This document shows positions 43,303 to 45,762 of a stretch of 45,762 nt of DNA, piece by piece. The DNA comes from Sedimentisphaerales bacterium. Its GTDB lineage: Bacteria; Planctomycetota; Phycisphaerae; Sedimentisphaerales; SM23-30. Positions within the stretch are counted from its first letter, which is position 1, and every line of letters begins with the position of its first letter. The notes below the pieces were generated by a model that ran no database searches, was not told where the DNA came from, and worked only from the letters and a program-made list of their open reading frames with translations. The position numbers and the translations under genes were made by a program. Location: assembly GCA_028281535.1 (NCBI GenBank), contig JANQJS010000008.1, positions 1 through 45,762 of the forward strand, read 5' to 3'.

Positions 43303-44324
43303 TCCAAAGCCTCTTGGATGCATTGAGCGAGAAGATCTGTAAACATGTTATGATCATTAAAGACATTGCCCCGATGGAACAATTCGATTCCTGATTCTTC
43401 AGCCGTTTCACGTAGTTCGATGTCTAATTCATGGATGGTTTCGATATGATCACAGGTAAATCCAATCGGCATGACAACAACCTGCTTAAATCCCATTTTT
43501 CCCGTTTCAATAATCGTGTTTTCGGTTGAAGGCCCCATCCATTCAACAGGACCTATCTTACTTTGAAATGCTAATATGGAATTTTCTATTGGGTGCCGTT
43601 TGATGATTTCTTTGTAGGTTTGTTCCACTTGCTGGCGATAAGGATCCCCTTTGATGGTGATAGAGGTCATCGGTAAGGAATGTGCTGTAAAGACTACGCG
43701 GTAGGGAATGGATGGATCTGTTTTTTTCAAAACATTTTTTAATAGCTCGATCGTGCCGTTGATATGTAATTCTTTGTCATAATAGGGCGGAACAATTTTT
43801 ATCCGATCACCCAAGTTAAATGTTTTGCGAGCTCTTTCAATGTCGCTATACATACTACCCAGTGTAGCGATTGAATAATAAGGATAAAGAGGTACAACGA
43901 CAATTTCGTCATGCTTTTGTGCAAGCTTGCCAATGGTATCGTAAATAAAAGGCGCGCTATAGCTATATCCTTCGTGTGTAGTTAAATTTGGATATTGATC
44001 CGTTAGTTTCTCAACCGTTTTTCTACCTTGTTTTTCTGTCCAGCAAAAGATGGGGGAACCACCACATAAATTATTACTTTCAGAAACAGGGCAGGTTTGT
44101 CCGTCACGAAGCGATTTGCATTCAATGTCACTATAATTAGCTCGAACCCCTTTAACGCGGGCAAGTGTAATCATTCGGGCGATAAAAGTTCGCATCGGTT
44201 GACCGGTATCAATAATGTGGATGTCATTAAACAAAGCATGCATAAATCGGCTGACATCTTTGATACTACGCGGGCCACCCATATTTATAAATAATGCAGC
44301 AATCTTTTTAGCAGATTTTGGCAT
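43299..44324 (-). CDS. hemH: Ferrochelatase with cysteine-bearing insert
   Basis: The 341-aa enzyme inserts Fe2+ into protoporphyrin IX, the last step of heme synthesis. It shows 'AALFINMGGPRSIKDV' near the start, the catalytic His in 'VVFTAHSLPM' and the acidic motif 'FTCDHIETIHELDIEL' near the end. Between about residues 65 and 95 the usual 'IGGGSPI..WTEKQ' region is altered to a segment with four cysteines (Cys69, Cys78, Cys87, Cys94; spacing C-x8-C-x8-C-x6-C) ending 'CGGSPIFCWTEKQGRK'. Some bacterial ferrochelatases carry a [2Fe-2S] cluster; this pattern may be such a site. It is 15 nt behind hemN and overlaps hemG by ATGA, so it is translationally coupled. Confidence 0.93.
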   Translation of the reverse strand: MPKSAKKIAALFINMGGPRSIKDVSRFMHALFNDIHIIDTGQPMRTFIARMITLARVKGVRANYSDIECKSLRDGQTCPVSESNNLCGGSPIFCWTEKQGRKTVEKLTDQYPNLTTHEGYSYSAPFIYDTIGKLAQKHDEIVVVPLYPYYSIATLGSMYSDIERARKTFNLGDRIKIVPPYYDKELHINGTIELLKNVLKKTDPSIPYRVVFTAHSLPMTSITIKGDPYRQQVEQTYKEIIKRHPIENSILAFQSKIGPVEWMGPSTENTIIETGKMGFKQVVVMPIGFTCDHIETIHELDIELRETAEESGIELFHRGNVFNDHNMFTDLLAQCIQEALE

Positions 44325-44339
44325 AGTTCTCTCAATTAT

Positions 44340-45719
44340 TTATATAGTTTTAGAATATTGCACTTGATTTGAACTTGTCTTCAAATAGGTGTCAAAAATC
44401 ATAGCAATATTTCGAATAAATATTTTACCGATTTCAGATATTTCAATTTTGTTGTCACCTATTTTAACCAAATCATCTTTAGAAAATGGTTCAAGTTCGC
44501 TCAATTCATTTGAAAAGTATGTTTGACTATTAATCGAAAATCGTTTGTTTAATTCCGAAAAATCAAGTTGGAAATTACACATCAGTTCAGAAATAACAAA
44601 CTGACGAATGAGATCATCCTGTGACAGCTTCATGCCTCGTTCTATGGCAAGGCCATTTGTTTCGATTCCAGCCTGATAGGATTTAATTTTTGCGATGTTT
44701 TGTGTAAAGGTATTTTCGATAAATGAGATGGCTGACATGCCAAATCCGACCCAGTCTTGAGCTGCTTTTACAGTATAGCCCATAAAATTGCGTCGTAATT
44801 TTCCATTGGCTTGTGCAACAGCTAATTCATCTTCTGGAAGTATAAAATGATCCATGCCAATATGAACATACCCGGCGTCTAAAAGCATCGATTGGGCATG
44901 CAAAAACATATTCAGTTTTTCGCCAGAGCCTGGAAGCCAACTATCTTCAATCAACCTTTGTCCTGCGAGTTTTTGAGGAAGGTGGGCATAGCTGTAAAGA
45001 GCAATTCTATCTGGTCTTAGTTGCGTAATGCATTGAATCGTTTTTTTAAATAATTCCAGTGTTTGTTTGGGAAGGCCATATACCAAATCCAGGTTGACGC
45101 CTTCAAATCCTAATTCTCGGCTATCATGATAAAGTTGTTTTGTGACCTGTTCACTTTGATCACGATTGATCGCTCGTTGGACTTCATCGTTAACATCTTG
45201 TACGCCATAGGAAATTCGATTAAATCCGAGCGATTTTAATAAATGTAGTTTACCTTTATCTGTTGTGCGTGGATCTAACTCCATGGCAATTTCAGCCTGC
45301 GGATCAATTTCAAAACGCTTTGATAACATTTCAAAGCTGCGACGAGTTTGATCAAGAGTCATTATTGATGGAGTACCACCACCCCAGTGGATTTGTGAAA
45401 CGGTTCTGCGTTGGTCTAAACGACTAAATATTAGTTCGATTTCTTTTTCGATGCAATCCAGATAGAAATTAGCTTTGGATTCGTTATTACTGATTTCTTT
45501 ATTACAACCACAAAAATAACACAATTTTTTACAAAATGGATAGTGGACATAAATTGACAACGGTTCATCAGTTTGTTTGGAAGCCATGCCAATCGTGGCG
45601 AGGTAATCGTCGTTACCAAACGAATTTTTCCATTGAGGGGCAGTAGGGTAACTGGTATATCTCGGGCCAGAGGTGTCAAATTTTCCTAATAAAGATTTTA
45701 TCTTAGCATGGTCGGCCAT
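44340..45719 (-). CDS. hemN: Oxygen-independent coproporphyrinogen III oxidase (radical SAM)
   Basis: The 459-aa enzyme decarboxylates coproporphyrinogen III to protoporphyrinogen IX without oxygen. The radical SAM motif is 'YPFCKKLCYFCGC', with Cys63, Cys67 and Cys70 holding the 4Fe-4S cluster and Cys72 the extra conserved Cys of true HemN. 'RYTSYPTAPQW' at the N-terminus and 'WGGGTPSIMTLDQ' and 'GVNLDLVYGLPKQT' fit HemN better than the HemW heme chaperones. The C-terminal HemN domain ('LSQDDLIRQFVISELMCNFQ') is present. It is followed after 15 nt by hemH, and preceded by a short open frame that looks like the end of hemE, five nt away. Confidence 0.95.
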   Translation of the reverse strand: MADHAKIKSLLGKFDTSGPRYTSYPTAPQWKNSFGNDDYLATIGMASKQTDEPLSIYVHYPFCKKLCYFCGCNKEISNNESKANFYLDCIEKEIELIFSRLDQRRTVSQIHWGGGTPSIMTLDQTRRSFEMLSKRFEIDPQAEIAMELDPRTTDKGKLHLLKSLGFNRISYGVQDVNDEVQRAINRDQSEQVTKQLYHDSRELGFEGVNLDLVYGLPKQTLELFKKTIQCITQLRPDRIALYSYAHLPQKLAGQRLIEDSWLPGSGEKLNMFLHAQSMLLDAGYVHIGMDHFILPEDELAVAQANGKLRRNFMGYTVKAAQDWVGFGMSAISFIENTFTQNIAKIKSYQAGIETNGLAIERGMKLSQDDLIRQFVISELMCNFQLDFSELNKRFSINSQTYFSNELSELEPFSKDDLVKIGDNKIEISEIGKIFIRNIAMIFDTYLKTSSNQVQYSKTI

Positions 45720-45724
45720 GTGAT

Positions 45725-45762
45725 TTATCTTTCAAATGATTTAACCATATCAACCAGTAGTT
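45725..45762 (-). CDS. C-terminal end of an upstream gene, probably hemE (partial)
   Basis: On the minus strand the frame entering from the window edge reads L-L-V-D-M-V-K-S-F-E-R and stops at TAA, 5 nt before the hemN ATG. Such an ending fits the last helix of uroporphyrinogen decarboxylase, and hemE is the expected neighbour, but eleven residues cannot prove it. Confidence 0.45.
   Translation of the reverse strand, partial: LLVDMVKSFER

Noticed and set aside
43303-43323. Upstream ATG of hemG adding seven residues
   Set aside because: The internal ATG overlaps the hemH stop as ATGA, has a better SD site and gives the normal family N-terminus.

Overview
The window looks like chromosome from an AT-rich planctomycete, most likely a Phycisphaerae-type lineage. 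This is inferred from several gene styles seen together: a secreted Kazal-repeat protein ending in a short dockerin-like 'DFDGDCKVKINDFAIFASMW' tail, a prepilin-like protein with an H-x-DG motif near its end, a sigma-70 factor with an extra DNA-binding N-terminus, a YfgM-like protein starting 'MKAEERHKLKENEL', and a paired HlyD/M50-peptidase locus. No mobile element, prophage, CRISPR array, tRNA or rRNA was seen.

Layout. (1) 1-8494: 3' part of a giant, almost entirely repetitive cadherin-like surface or secreted protein, 5' end outside the window. (2) 8533-10266 (-): sigma-70 family factor with N-terminal HTH modules; then an alanine/glycine:cation symporter (+), convergent with a nine-Kazal secreted protein (-). 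(3) 14547-19202 (+): prepilin-like protein, DUF4405 membrane cytochrome-like protein, and an overlapping GT2/GT39 glycosyltransferase pair. (4) 19206-21731 (-): exported TPR/HEAT protein. (5) 22125-28862 (-): housekeeping cluster, in transcription order an exported hypothetical protein, rpmA, obg, coaX, a shortened mnmE-like GTPase and mutS. (6) 28863-29675: long intergenic region with a good candidate for an unassigned structured ncRNA, about 170 nt, with its own -10 box and intrinsic terminator. (7) 29676-36907 (+): YfgM-like TPR protein, RluD-family pseudouridine synthase, membrane protein, and a GAF-HlyD plus PqqD-like/M50/HlyD pair that probably forms an envelope export or processing system. 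(8) 37117-38643 (+): GtrII-like membrane glucosyltransferase. (9) 38812-39153 (+): one-piece tmRNA with tag (A)ANNQLRMAA. (10) 39494-41926 (+): exported GH95 fucosidase-like enzyme. (11) 41923-45762 (-): heme operon, transcription order hemE tail (probable), hemN, hemH, hemG/hemY.

How the genes fit together: the heme genes make a contiguous uroporphyrinogen-to-heme module of the protoporphyrin-dependent type. The obg-coaX-mnmE-mutS genes are tightly packed (TAATG overlap, gaps of 17 and 47 nt) and look co-transcribed. Surface biology recurs: giant adhesin-like protein, Kazal inhibitor array, three glycosyltransferases, exported fucosidase, and the HlyD/M50 locus. The parts that most deserve a second look are the orphan ncRNA at 29371-29544, the GAF-HlyD/PqqD-M50-HlyD pair, the MnmE homologue lacking its catalytic C-terminal Cys motif, the cysteine-bearing insert in ferrochelatase, and the HTH-sigma fusion.
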